The notes under the pieces: model-generated
Databases searched by the model: none
What the model was told of the DNA's origin: nothing
Seen by the model: only the letters and a program-made list of their open reading frames with translations
Shown: positions 1 through 5,032 of the stretch, piece after piece
Numbering within the stretch: position 1 is the stretch's first letter
Layout of the letters: each line of letters opens with the position of its first letter
Source of the DNA: Alistipes sp.
GTDB taxonomy: Bacteria > Bacteroidota > Bacteroidia > Bacteroidales > Rikenellaceae
NCBI GenBank assembly: GCA_017631135.1
Contig: JAGBTW010000132.1
Coordinates: 1-5,032 of the forward strand
Direction: 5' to 3'
DNA: 5,032 nucleotides
Made by a program: the position numbers and the translations under genes

Positions 1-639
1 AATAGCTTTGGCAAGACCGAGGCATGGTATGTAGTAGATTGTAAGCCAGGCGCAGCTATCTATCTTGGCTTCAAAGATTTGAATATCACGCGCGAGGAGT
101 ATATCTCGGCTGTTGCAGAGTCACGCCTCGAGCCACTGCTTAATAGGGTAGAGGTGTACCCTGGCGATGTCTTCTTCATCCCTGCAGGCACGGTGCACGC
201 CCTTGGCGCAGGCATCGAGGTTGTCGAGGTGCAGCAGACATCCGATGTTACTTATCGCATCTATGACTGGGATAGAGTAGACGCTTCGGGCAAGGGTCGC
301 GAGTTGCACACAGCACTCGCTGTGGATGCTATCGACTTTGAGGCAGATGCCGATTTGCTCCACCGTCGCTACGACCTCGCAGCTGGTGGCGAGGCAAAGG
401 TTATCGAGTCGCCATACTTCACTATGGTCATGCACGATGTTGCTGGTGTTAAGGAACTTGACCGCTCTGTGCTCGACTCATTCATCATCTACATCGCCAT
501 TAAGGGTGATATGACCATCACTGCAGATGGCACGTCGGAGAGACTCAATGAGGGCGAGGTTGTGCTTGTACCTGCCGAGATGTGTGACGTGAACATCGAG
601 GGCACAGGTCGTGTGATGGAGGTATATATAGGTAAGTAG
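1..639 (+). CDS. manA: Mannose-6-phosphate isomerase, class I (3' part, 5' end outside window)
   Basis: This is the C-terminal 212 residues of a cytoplasmic type I phosphomannose isomerase, a zinc enzyme of the cupin fold that interconverts mannose-6-phosphate and fructose-6-phosphate. The reading frame is open from base 1 and runs to TAG at 637-639, so the gene continues to the left; the TTG at 79 lies inside the protein and is not a start. Visible family motifs, numbered from the window edge, are GKTE at 4-7 (Glu7 matches a zinc ligand), PGDVFFIPAGTVHALGAG at 54-71 (His66 matches another zinc ligand) and QQTSDVTYRIYDWDR at 78-92, where Arg86 may be the active-site Arg. The Q-x-H zinc pair expected further upstream is outside the window. 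Residues from about 110 on form the small C-terminal jelly roll, ending in a family-like GRVMEVYIGK. The size fits the short (about 320 residue) bacterial form. The next gene starts 18 nt later on the same strand, so the two may be co-transcribed. The family call is firm; the ligand assignments come from family knowledge. Confidence 0.95.
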   Translation, partial: NSFGKTEAWYVVDCKPGAAIYLGFKDLNITREEYISAVAESRLEPLLNRVEVYPGDVFFIPAGTVHALGAGIEVVEVQQTSDVTYRIYDWDRVDASGKGRELHTALAVDAIDFEADADLLHRRYDLAAGGEAKVIESPYFTMVMHDVAGVKELDRSVLDSFIIYIAIKGDMTITADGTSERLNEGEVVLVPAEMCDVNIEGTGRVMEVYIGK

Positions 640-657
640 CTTTTCAATAGGGTAGCT

Positions 658-1263
658 ATGTCACAAATAGTCATCATATCGGAGAATACACTCGCCGCTA
701 TGGCTCTGCGCAGTCTGCTCTCGGACATCGCGCCAGCTATCGATGTGGTGTGCTACCATGATATTGAGGAGTTTAACACCGCAGCACCCGTCGTTGCTCA
801 CTTCTTCGTGTCGACGCGCGTGCTGTTCGAGAACATGGATATGTTTCGCCCTCTGTTAAGGCGCACAATCGTTATCACAGAGGGTGACAACACATCGTTT
901 AGCCAGGCGGGCATGCGCACTATTGATGCCACAGCCACTGAAGCCACCATCGTGCGTCAACTGCTCCATATCTACCAGGCGGGACACCCCTCGGGTCACC
1001 ACCCAGCTCCGCAGCACAATGCCGAGACTCTGCATGGTGACGACGCAAGCGCCTTGCCCACGCTGTCGCAACGCGAAAAGGAGGTCTTGGCGCTGCTTGT
1101 CAAGGGTTATATAAATAAGGAGATAGCCGACAAACTCAACATCTCGCTCACCACGGCGATATACCACCGCAACAACATCAGCGAGAAGCTAAAGACGCGC
1201 TCCCTCGGCAGACTAACAATCTACGCCGTGCTCAACAACATCGTCTCCCTCTCGGAGATATAG
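658..1263 (+). CDS. LuxR/GerE-type HTH transcriptional regulator with degenerate receiver-like N-terminus
   Basis: This 201-residue protein has a C-terminal LuxR (GerE) DNA-binding domain at about 134-198: LSQREKEVLALLVKGYINKE at 136-155, then the recognition region LNISLTTAIYHRNNISEKL at 160-178 and TRSLGRLTIYAVLNN at 180-194. This is typical of Bacteroidetes NarL-like response regulators. Residues 1-108 have the length and opening strand (SQIVIISEN) of a receiver domain, but the acidic pair is reduced to Glu9-Asn10. The strand that should end in the phospho-acceptor Asp reads HFFVSTRV (48-55), with Ser/Thr instead, and no conserved Lys appears after the TIVITEGDN strand. A Gly/His/Pro-rich linker (about 109-133) joins the two halves. 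I infer a DNA-binding regulator that works without Asp phosphorylation. It follows manA by 18 nt with no convincing promoter of its own, so read-through from manA is likely. No clear Shine-Dalgarno precedes the ATG; this start is chosen because it begins the first beta strand of the receiver-like domain. Its target genes are unknown. Confidence 0.88.
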   Translation: MSQIVIISENTLAAMALRSLLSDIAPAIDVVCYHDIEEFNTAAPVVAHFFVSTRVLFENMDMFRPLLRRTIVITEGDNTSFSQAGMRTIDATATEATIVRQLLHIYQAGHPSGHHPAPQHNAETLHGDDASALPTLSQREKEVLALLVKGYINKEIADKLNISLTTAIYHRNNISEKLKTRSLGRLTIYAVLNNIVSLSEI

Positions 1264-1357
1264 AGGCTCGGCTTTCTGCGTGCCTAATCAACCGCGTCAT
1301 TTCGCTTGCGCTCAATATAAAAGCGCCCAGCATAATTATAGAACCTCACTATAGAAA

Positions 1358-1387
1358 AAAAAGGCTTCCGAGTGTGGAAGCCTTTTT
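1358..1387. terminator. Bidirectional intrinsic terminator between convergent genes
   Basis: A perfect inverted repeat forms a 12-bp stem: AAAAAGGCTTCC at 1358-1369 pairs with GGAAGCCTTTTT at 1376-1387, around a 6-nt loop (GAGTGT). The GC-rich core is flanked by an A-run (1355-1362) on the left and a T-run (1383-1387) on the right, so it gives a hairpin followed by a U-tract when read from either strand. It lies 94 nt after the regulator stop and 42 nt after the stop of the oppositely oriented ROK gene, and can end both transcripts. Confidence 0.9.
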
Positions 1388-1429
1388 ATTGGGTATTTAG
1401 TTTTGTGAATAGTGTGTCGTGTTATTGGG

Positions 1430-2524
1430 TTAAATATTGTCCAGGGCGTAGAGGTATGCGCCGAGAGATACGGCGTTGCTTGCACCTAGATCGGATATGG
1501 TGATACCGATGCGCTTCTCGGGGTCGTAGACAACCTCGCGGTCGCTGCCATATACCTTGATTTTGGTTGAGTTGCCGCGTGCAAACTTTTCAAATTCAGC
1601 ATCATCATCCAAGTTGTAGACATTCATCTGTACGCGATAGAGTGTATCGCCAGACATGGTCTTAATCTTTGTGCGCATCTCCTCCAAGAGTGCGGGCATG
1701 AAGTATTTTGAAGCGCCAGCCAAGCCGCCGCCAATAACAATCACACCATCCATGAGCGTTGCAGCTGTTGCCATGGCATCACCTGCCACGCGACCAAGTG
1801 TAGCAAAAGCCTCGCGTGCTGCGTCGACATTGCCTTCGGCTGTGCCCTCTGCGATGTCGTAAATATCCTTTGGTTCGAGTGCTCGCTCGTCGCCCGATAG
1901 CTCTTTGTAGACGCGCTTAACAGCACGAATGGCAACGCCATCCTCGACAATACATTCGGGGTAGTCGCGGTGTTTGAGGCAGAATGTCTCGACGCAAGAG
2001 TTATCACCAAGGTTTAGTTTGCCATCCATCACAAAGCCAAAGCCGAAGCCTGTGCCAAATGTGTAGCCAAGGAGGTTGCGATAGCGTTTTGCAGCGCCCA
2101 TAGCCTCAAGTTTGCGGTTGATGCGGGGTAGTGCGCCACCCATAGCCTCGCCGTATGCAAAGAGGTCGGCATCGTTGTTTATGAACACGGGTAGCTTGAA
2201 GCGCTCCTCGAGCATAGGACCGAGTGCCACGCCATCGCGGAACGATGGGAAGTTGGGTAAGTAGCCACCAATCACACCGTTGCGGTAGTCTGCAGGACCA
2301 GGAAATGCGAAGCTGATGGCTGCGGGAGGCTCGGGGAGTGAGTTGATTATTTGGCTGAAGCCATCGATAAGTGTCTGCATGCACTTGTCGAGGTCGTGAG
2401 CTGACGAGGGTAGTGTAATGCGCTCGCCTATGATGCTGCCATTTTGCATGGCTGCGAATACGAAGTTTGTGCCTCCGGCGTCAAGCGTGACGACGATAGG
2501 CTGTGTGTTGTTGTGAGTTTTCAT
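1430..2524 (-). CDS. ROK-family sugar kinase-like protein, divergent, no canonical zinc motif
   Basis: This 364-residue protein belongs to the ROK (repressor, ORF, kinase) branch of the actin-like ATPase superfamily, whose bacterial kinases phosphorylate glucose, N-acetylhexosamines and similar sugars in the cytoplasm. The phosphate-1 loop is LDAGGTN (14-20). FAFPGPAD is at 72-79, the region with the expected catalytic Asp is INNDADLFAYGE (115-126, Asp118), the phosphate-2 loop is GYTFGTGFGFGF (153-164) and the adenosine loop is VIVIGGGLAGAS (261-272). There is no N-terminal helix-turn-helix, so this is a kinase-type member and not a ROK repressor. Where typical members have the GE-x-GH sugar-contact motif and the C-x-C-G-x-x-G-C zinc cluster, this one reads LGDNSCVETFC (172-182) and then HRDYPEC (185-191). 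The substrate is therefore uncertain. The start at 2524 is chosen because the open frame upstream translates AT-rich intergenic DNA (54 residues rich in Tyr, Ile and Asn) that also holds the promoter, whereas later Met codons would remove the ATP loop. It is transcribed away from the ATPase operon and ends at the shared terminator. Confidence 0.88.
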   Translation of the reverse strand: MKTHNNTQPIVVTLDAGGTNFVFAAMQNGSIIGERITLPSSAHDLDKCMQTLIDGFSQIINSLPEPPAAISFAFPGPADYRNGVIGGYLPNFPSFRDGVALGPMLEERFKLPVFINNDADLFAYGEAMGGALPRINRKLEAMGAAKRYRNLLGYTFGTGFGFGFVMDGKLNLGDNSCVETFCLKHRDYPECIVEDGVAIRAVKRVYKELSGDERALEPKDIYDIAEGTAEGNVDAAREAFATLGRVAGDAMATAATLMDGVIVIGGGLAGASKYFMPALLEEMRTKIKTMSGDTLYRVQMNVYNLDDDAEFEKFARGNSTKIKVYGSDREVVYDPEKRIGITISDLGASNAVSLGAYLYALDNI

Positions 2525-2531
2525 AGATGAG

Positions 2532-2563
2532 CAAAGGTAATAATAAATTCCGAATTGTGCAAT
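2532..2563 (-). promoter_or_regulatory. Bacteroidetes-type promoter for the ROK gene
   Basis: Read on the minus strand, TACCTTTG (2539 down to 2532) is a full match to the Bacteroidetes -7 consensus TAnnTTTG. ATTG (2563 down to 2560) lies 20 nt upstream and is a three-of-four match to the -33 TTTG. Transcription would start near 2525-2528, only a few bases before the ATG at 2524, so the message would be almost leaderless. The assignment rests on motif and spacing alone. Confidence 0.6.
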
Positions 2564-2590
2564 TATTTCTAAATATTGATAAATTGTGCA
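2553..2590. repeat. Operator-like palindrome with a second direct-repeat half
   Basis: AATTGTGCAATT at 2553-2564 is an inverted repeat with perfect 5-bp arms (AATTG / CAATT) around TG. The 9-mer AATTGTGCA recurs in the same orientation at 2582-2590, 29 bp further on, and a shorter AATTG occurs at 2617-2621. The palindrome covers the -33 element of the ROK promoter, a position where a bound protein would block transcription. The region is AT-rich, so chance is possible, and the regulator is unknown. Confidence 0.35.
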
Positions 2591-2621
2591 TAAAATTCCA
2601 ATAAAAAGTTGAGAATAATTG

Positions 2622-2652
2622 CTTGTGTTTCGGAAAATATAATATATATTTG
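2622..2652 (+). promoter_or_regulatory. Bacteroidetes-type promoter for the V/A-ATPase operon
   Basis: TATATTTG at 2645-2652 fully matches the Bacteroidetes -7 consensus TAnnTTTG, and CTTG at 2622-2625 is a near match to the -33 TTTG with a 19-nt spacer. Transcription would start around 2657-2660, giving a leader of about 80 nt before the ATG at 2739. The surrounding AT-richness makes chance -7 matches likelier, so this is a moderate call. It points away from the ROK promoter, making the region a divergent control region. Confidence 0.5.
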
Positions 2653-2663
2653 TGAGATTTTTG

Positions 2664-2684
2664 GCGAGGATACTGTTTTCTCGC
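2664..2684 (+). promoter_or_regulatory. Leader hairpin upstream of the V/A-ATPase operon
   Basis: GCGAG at 2664-2668 pairs with CTCGC at 2680-2684. A G-T wobble and an A-T pair extend the stem inward to a 7-nt loop at 2671-2677. It is the only GC-rich patch in the AT-rich leader and would lie within about 10 nt of the predicted mRNA 5' end. It has no following T-run, so it is not a terminator. A role in protecting the 5' end of the mRNA is possible but not shown. Confidence 0.35.
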
Positions 2685-2738
2685 AATGCAGACAGACGAT
2701 AAAGTATAAAATTATATAAAACTTAAAACAGATTAACT

Positions 2739-3350
2739 ATGGAGAACAACAAACTTCAGGAGCTTACCCAAAAGCTCTACAACGATGGCTTGGAGAAGGG
2801 TCGTTCGGAGGCTGATCGCCTTGTTGCCGAGGCAAAGGAGCAGGCTGCGAAAATCTTGGCTGATGCCAAGGCCGAGGCCGAGGCTATTGCCAAGGCTGCA
2901 GAGTTGCGTGCCGAGGATGTTGCAAAGAATGCAATGACCGAGATTACACTTGCTGGTCGTCAGGCTGTGTCGAAGATTAAGACAGAGCTTGCCGAGGCTG
3001 TTATCATGAAGTCTACAGGCGAGGCTGTTAAGGCTGCTACTATGGACGCTGCATTTGTTAAGGATATGCTCTTGGCTGTAGCACAGAACTGGAACGCTAA
3101 CACTGCAGATGTATCACTCAAGGCGTTGTTGCCCGAGCAGCAGCGTGCAGAGTTGGACGCTGCAATGCAGAAGAGCGCAGCAGAGCTTCTTAAGGCTGGT
3201 GTAGAGGTTGGCTACTCAAAGGAGGTCAAGACCGGCTTTAAGCTTGGCGAGAAGAATGGTGGCTACTACATCTCGTTCACCGACGAGAGCTTCGATGCTC
3301 TTTTGAAGGAGTATCTCCGCGATAAGGTGTCTAACATGCTCTATAAGTAG
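2739..3350 (+). CDS. atpE: V/A-type ATPase subunit E (peripheral stalk)
   Basis: This 203-residue protein matches subunit E of prokaryotic V/A-type rotary ATPases, the peripheral-stalk protein that holds the catalytic head still while the central axle turns. It acts at the cytoplasmic face of the membrane. Residues about 1-95 are a long charged helix rich in Ala, Glu and Lys (for example AEAKEQAAKILADAKAEAEA), typical of the coiled-coil stalk. The rest is the globular domain that contacts the head, ending in a family-like Gly-Gly turn (GEKNGGYYISF, 170-180) and the C-terminal helix FDALLKEYLRDKVSNML (185-201). The length fits the family (about 190-210). There is no signal peptide or membrane segment. 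ATG at 2739 is preceded by A-rich sequence without a Shine-Dalgarno, as is usual in Bacteroidetes. The stop is 3 nt from the next start, so translation of the two is probably coupled. The usual coiled-coil partner, subunit G, is not seen in this window. The symbol follows V-type usage (ntpE elsewhere) and should not be confused with the F-type c subunit. Confidence 0.88.
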   Translation: MENNKLQELTQKLYNDGLEKGRSEADRLVAEAKEQAAKILADAKAEAEAIAKAAELRAEDVAKNAMTEITLAGRQAVSKIKTELAEAVIMKSTGEAVKAATMDAAFVKDMLLAVAQNWNANTADVSLKALLPEQQRAELDAAMQKSAAELLKAGVEVGYSKEVKTGFKLGEKNGGYYISFTDESFDALLKEYLRDKVSNMLYK

Positions 3351-3353
3351 GCT

Positions 3354-4196
3354 ATGTTCTCTACGGAGTATTACTATTTGGTTGCTGGGTTGCGCGAGTG
3401 GACGCTCGACTCTGATACCAAAGGTTTCGATGTCCGCGAGATTATCGACGAGATTGTCGATGAGCTCTCGACAAGCGATCGTGAGGCTGTGCGCTTGTTG
3501 TACGCCTACTACGATTGCGAAAATATTATTGCACGTCGCGCCCAGCGCGAGCGTCACAACCAGCTCGGCAACCTTTCGGCCGAGGAGATTGGTGCGGTGC
3601 TCGAGGAGCGCAACTACTCGCTTCTTCCAGCTAACGTAGCCAAGGTTGTAAAGAGATACGTCGAGGCAGATGACGAGGAGCGTGACGAGGAGGTTGCTCT
3701 TGACGAGAGCTTCGAGCGTGCAATATTTGAGGCTTACTACCGCGACTTGGCGGCATCGAAGTTCTCATTCCTCAAGGCGTGGGGTAGCTTCGACCGCAAT
3801 TTGCGTAATGTTGCTGCGGCTATTGCTGCTCGCGAGGCGGGCCGCGTAGTGGCAGATGTTGTTGTTGGTGATGGCGAGATTGTCGAGCAGCTTAAGCGCT
3901 CATCGGCTGCGGACTTCGGTCTGCGCGGTGAGTTGCCTTATATCGACTCGGTGATTGCTGCTGTTAGTGACGAGAAGAACATCGTGGAGAAGGAGCGTAA
4001 GATCGACGCTATCCGCTGGGCGGAGGCAGAGTCTATCACGGTCTTCGACTTCTTCAACATCAACTTTATCCTCTCATATCTTGTCAAGGTTAACATCGTT
4101 GCGCGTTGGACACTGCTTTCACCCGAGGTGGGCAGGGAGATGCTCAACCGCTTGATTAAGGAGCTTGACGCAAAGGAGCTTGTGAATAAACAATAA
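3354..4196 (+). CDS. DUF2764-type V/A-ATPase operon protein, candidate divergent subunit C
   Basis: This 280-residue, helical, acidic protein resembles the DUF2764 family found in V-type ATPase operons of Bacteroidetes and Chlamydiae; it has no signal peptide or membrane segment. It lies 3 nt after subunit E and 14 nt before subunit A, the place where other V/A operons encode subunit C (often with F), and no recognisable C or F gene is present between them. The sequence opens with STEYYYLVAGL (3-13). It then shows a pattern that recalls subunit C: VRLLYAYYDCENIIARRAQR (46-65), AWGSFDRNLRNVAAAIAARE (142-161) and, near the end, FDFFNINFILSYLVKVNIVA (231-250) followed by Arg251-Trp252. In subunit C, comparable D-x-x-N-L helices and a C-terminal helix with aYL-x-K form the funnel that seats the central axle on the membrane ring. 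A very acidic stretch (EADDEERDEEVALDE, 104-118) separates the first two parts. The family call comes from memory of the operon layout and the opening motif. The subunit C role is inference. Confidence 0.75.
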   Translation: MFSTEYYYLVAGLREWTLDSDTKGFDVREIIDEIVDELSTSDREAVRLLYAYYDCENIIARRAQRERHNQLGNLSAEEIGAVLEERNYSLLPANVAKVVKRYVEADDEERDEEVALDESFERAIFEAYYRDLAASKFSFLKAWGSFDRNLRNVAAAIAAREAGRVVADVVVGDGEIVEQLKRSSAADFGLRGELPYIDSVIAAVSDEKNIVEKERKIDAIRWAEAESITVFDFFNINFILSYLVKVNIVARWTLLSPEVGREMLNRLIKELDAKELVNKQ

Positions 4197-4210
4197 AACT
4201 ACATAAACGA

Positions 4211-5032
4211 ATGAAAACTTTAGGACGTGTAAATGGTATCATCTCGAACATCGTTATCGCCAAGGTTGACGGTCCGGTGGGTCAGAATGAGATATGCCAT
4301 GTGTATTGCGGCAATGTCCGCATGATGGCCGAGGTCATCAAGGTCATAGGTGATGAGGCCTATGTTCAGGTATACGACTCTACACGCGGTTTGAAGATTG
4401 GAGACAAGGTGGAGTTCGAGGGTCACATGCTCGAGGCTACGCTTGCCCCTGGTCTTTTGTCGCGCAACTATGATGGTCTTCAAAATGACTTGGAGAAGAT
4501 GGACGGCTTGTTCATCAACCGCGGTTCTATCACCGACCCCATCGACTTCGACGCAAAGTGGGACTTCAAGCCCCTTGCAAAGGCTGGCGATAAGGTTACT
4601 GCTGGTGACTGGCTCGGCGAGGTTAAGGAGCAGTGGGTTATGCACAAGATTATGGTTCCCTTCGTCATGCAGGGCAACTATACCGTTAAGAGCGTTGTTG
4701 CTGCGGGCGAGTACAAGGTGACTGACACAATCGCTGTTGTTGCGGATGCTGATGGCAATGAGTACAACATCACCATGGTGCAGAAGTGGCCCGTTAAGCA
4801 GGCTATTCGCTGCTTTACAGAGAAGCCTCGTCCCTCACGCGTGATGGAGACAGGTGTTCGCGCTATCGATACGTTCAACCCCTTGGCAGAGGGTGGTACA
4901 GGCTTTATCCCTGGTCCCTTTGGTGCTGGTAAGACCGTGCTTCAGCACGCCATCTCAAAGCAGGCCGAGGCAGATGTAATCATCATCGTAGCGTGTGGTG
5001 AGCGTGCTAACGAGGTTGTGGAAATCTTCGCA
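4211..5032 (+). CDS. atpA: V/A-type ATPase catalytic subunit A (5' part, runs off the window)
   Basis: The first 274 residues of the catalytic A subunit are present; the frame is open to the last base, and the full protein is usually near 580 residues. Subunit A binds and hydrolyses (or makes) ATP in the A3B3 head. The N-terminal beta barrel spans about 1-70 (GRVNGIISNIVIAKVDGPVG, then AYVQVYDSTRGLKIGDKVEF). YDGLQNDLEKMDGLFINRG (87-105) follows. The bulge domain peculiar to A subunits covers about 110-190, with KAGDKVTAGDWLGEV (124-138) and HKIMVPF (145-151). The nucleotide domain starts with TGVRAIDTFNPLAEGGTGFI (214-233) and the Walker A loop GPFGAGKT (235-242, Lys241). It then reaches ACGERANEVVE (261-271), where Glu264 matches the catalytic Glu. 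The form GERANE, with Ala instead of the more common Gly, recalls the chlamydial type. The start ATG at 4211 lies 14 nt after the previous stop; subunits B, D, I and K would be expected downstream but are outside the window. Confidence 0.96.
   Translation, partial: MKTLGRVNGIISNIVIAKVDGPVGQNEICHVYCGNVRMMAEVIKVIGDEAYVQVYDSTRGLKIGDKVEFEGHMLEATLAPGLLSRNYDGLQNDLEKMDGLFINRGSITDPIDFDAKWDFKPLAKAGDKVTAGDWLGEVKEQWVMHKIMVPFVMQGNYTVKSVVAAGEYKVTDTIAVVADADGNEYNITMVQKWPVKQAIRCFTEKPRPSRVMETGVRAIDTFNPLAEGGTGFIPGPFGAGKTVLQHAISKQAEADVIIIVACGERANEVVEIFA

Noticed and set aside
79..81. TTG as a start codon for a 186-residue protein
   Set aside because: The same frame is open to base 1 and the upstream residues (GKTEAWYVVD) are conserved isomerase sequence, so the TTG is an internal Leu.
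637..644. TAGCTTTT as a -7 promoter element for the LuxR-type regulator
   Set aside because: The final G is missing and no TTTG-like element lies 19-21 nt upstream; read-through from manA is simpler.
1308..1326. GCGCT/AGCGC hairpin as a second terminator or small RNA
   Set aside because: The stem is only 5 bp with a 9-nt loop and no T-run, and the strong terminator lies just downstream.
2525..2686. A 54-residue N-terminal extension of the ROK protein
   Set aside because: It translates AT-rich intergenic DNA that contains the promoter and operator-like repeat, has no ROK similarity, and the ATG at 2524 gives a normal family N-terminus.
2840..2940. Repeated GCCGAGGC-like units as a DNA tandem repeat
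   Set aside because: They are explained by Ala-Glu-Lys codons in the coiled coil of subunit E; the units are irregular and in frame.
3216..3557. Minus-strand open frame of 113 residues across the E/DUF2764 junction
   Set aside because: It is antisense to two well-supported genes, has no recognisable domain and no promoter; it follows from the codon composition of the opposite strand.
4220..4645. Minus-strand open frame of 141 residues inside subunit A
   Set aside because: The plus strand encodes clear subunit A motifs throughout, so this is a shadow frame.

Overview
The window looks like chromosomal DNA from a Bacteroidales bacterium (Bacteroidetes). The reasons are Bacteroidetes-type promoter matches (TTTG-like / TAnnTTTG) instead of the E. 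coli -35/-10, start codons without clear Shine-Dalgarno sequences, a V/A-type ATPase operon containing a DUF2764-type protein, and a divergent ROK-family kinase. A finer assignment (for example an Alistipes-like genus) is only a guess. All genes are in ordinary coding frames, and I see no mobile element, CRISPR array, tRNA or rRNA.

Layout. (1) Positions 1-639, plus strand: the 3' part of a class I mannose-6-phosphate isomerase gene, cut by the left edge. (2) Positions 658-1263, plus strand: a LuxR/GerE-type DNA-binding regulator 18 nt behind it, with a receiver-like N-terminus that lacks the phosphorylation residues. (3) A strong hairpin at 1358-1387 works as a terminator in both directions between this pair and the convergent kinase gene. 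(4) Positions 1430-2524, minus strand: a ROK-family sugar kinase-like protein without the usual zinc cluster. (5) Positions 2525-2738: an AT-rich divergent intergenic region with a promoter for each side, a palindromic operator-like site and a leader hairpin. (6) From 2739 to the right edge, plus strand: the start of a V/A-type ATPase operon, in the order subunit E, DUF2764-type protein, subunit A (cut by the right edge).

How the genes fit together. The left half concerns hexose phosphate handling: mannose-6-P/fructose-6-P interconversion, a possible linked regulator, and a separately transcribed ROK protein. The right half encodes the peripheral stalk and catalytic head of a rotary ion-pumping ATPase. 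The most interesting point is the DUF2764-type protein. It sits where other V/A-ATPase operons encode subunit C, and it carries a repeated helical pattern (acidic residue-x-x-Asn followed by a basic helix, and a C-terminal aYL-x-K-like helix) that resembles subunit C/d. It is therefore a good candidate for a highly divergent central-axle socket subunit.
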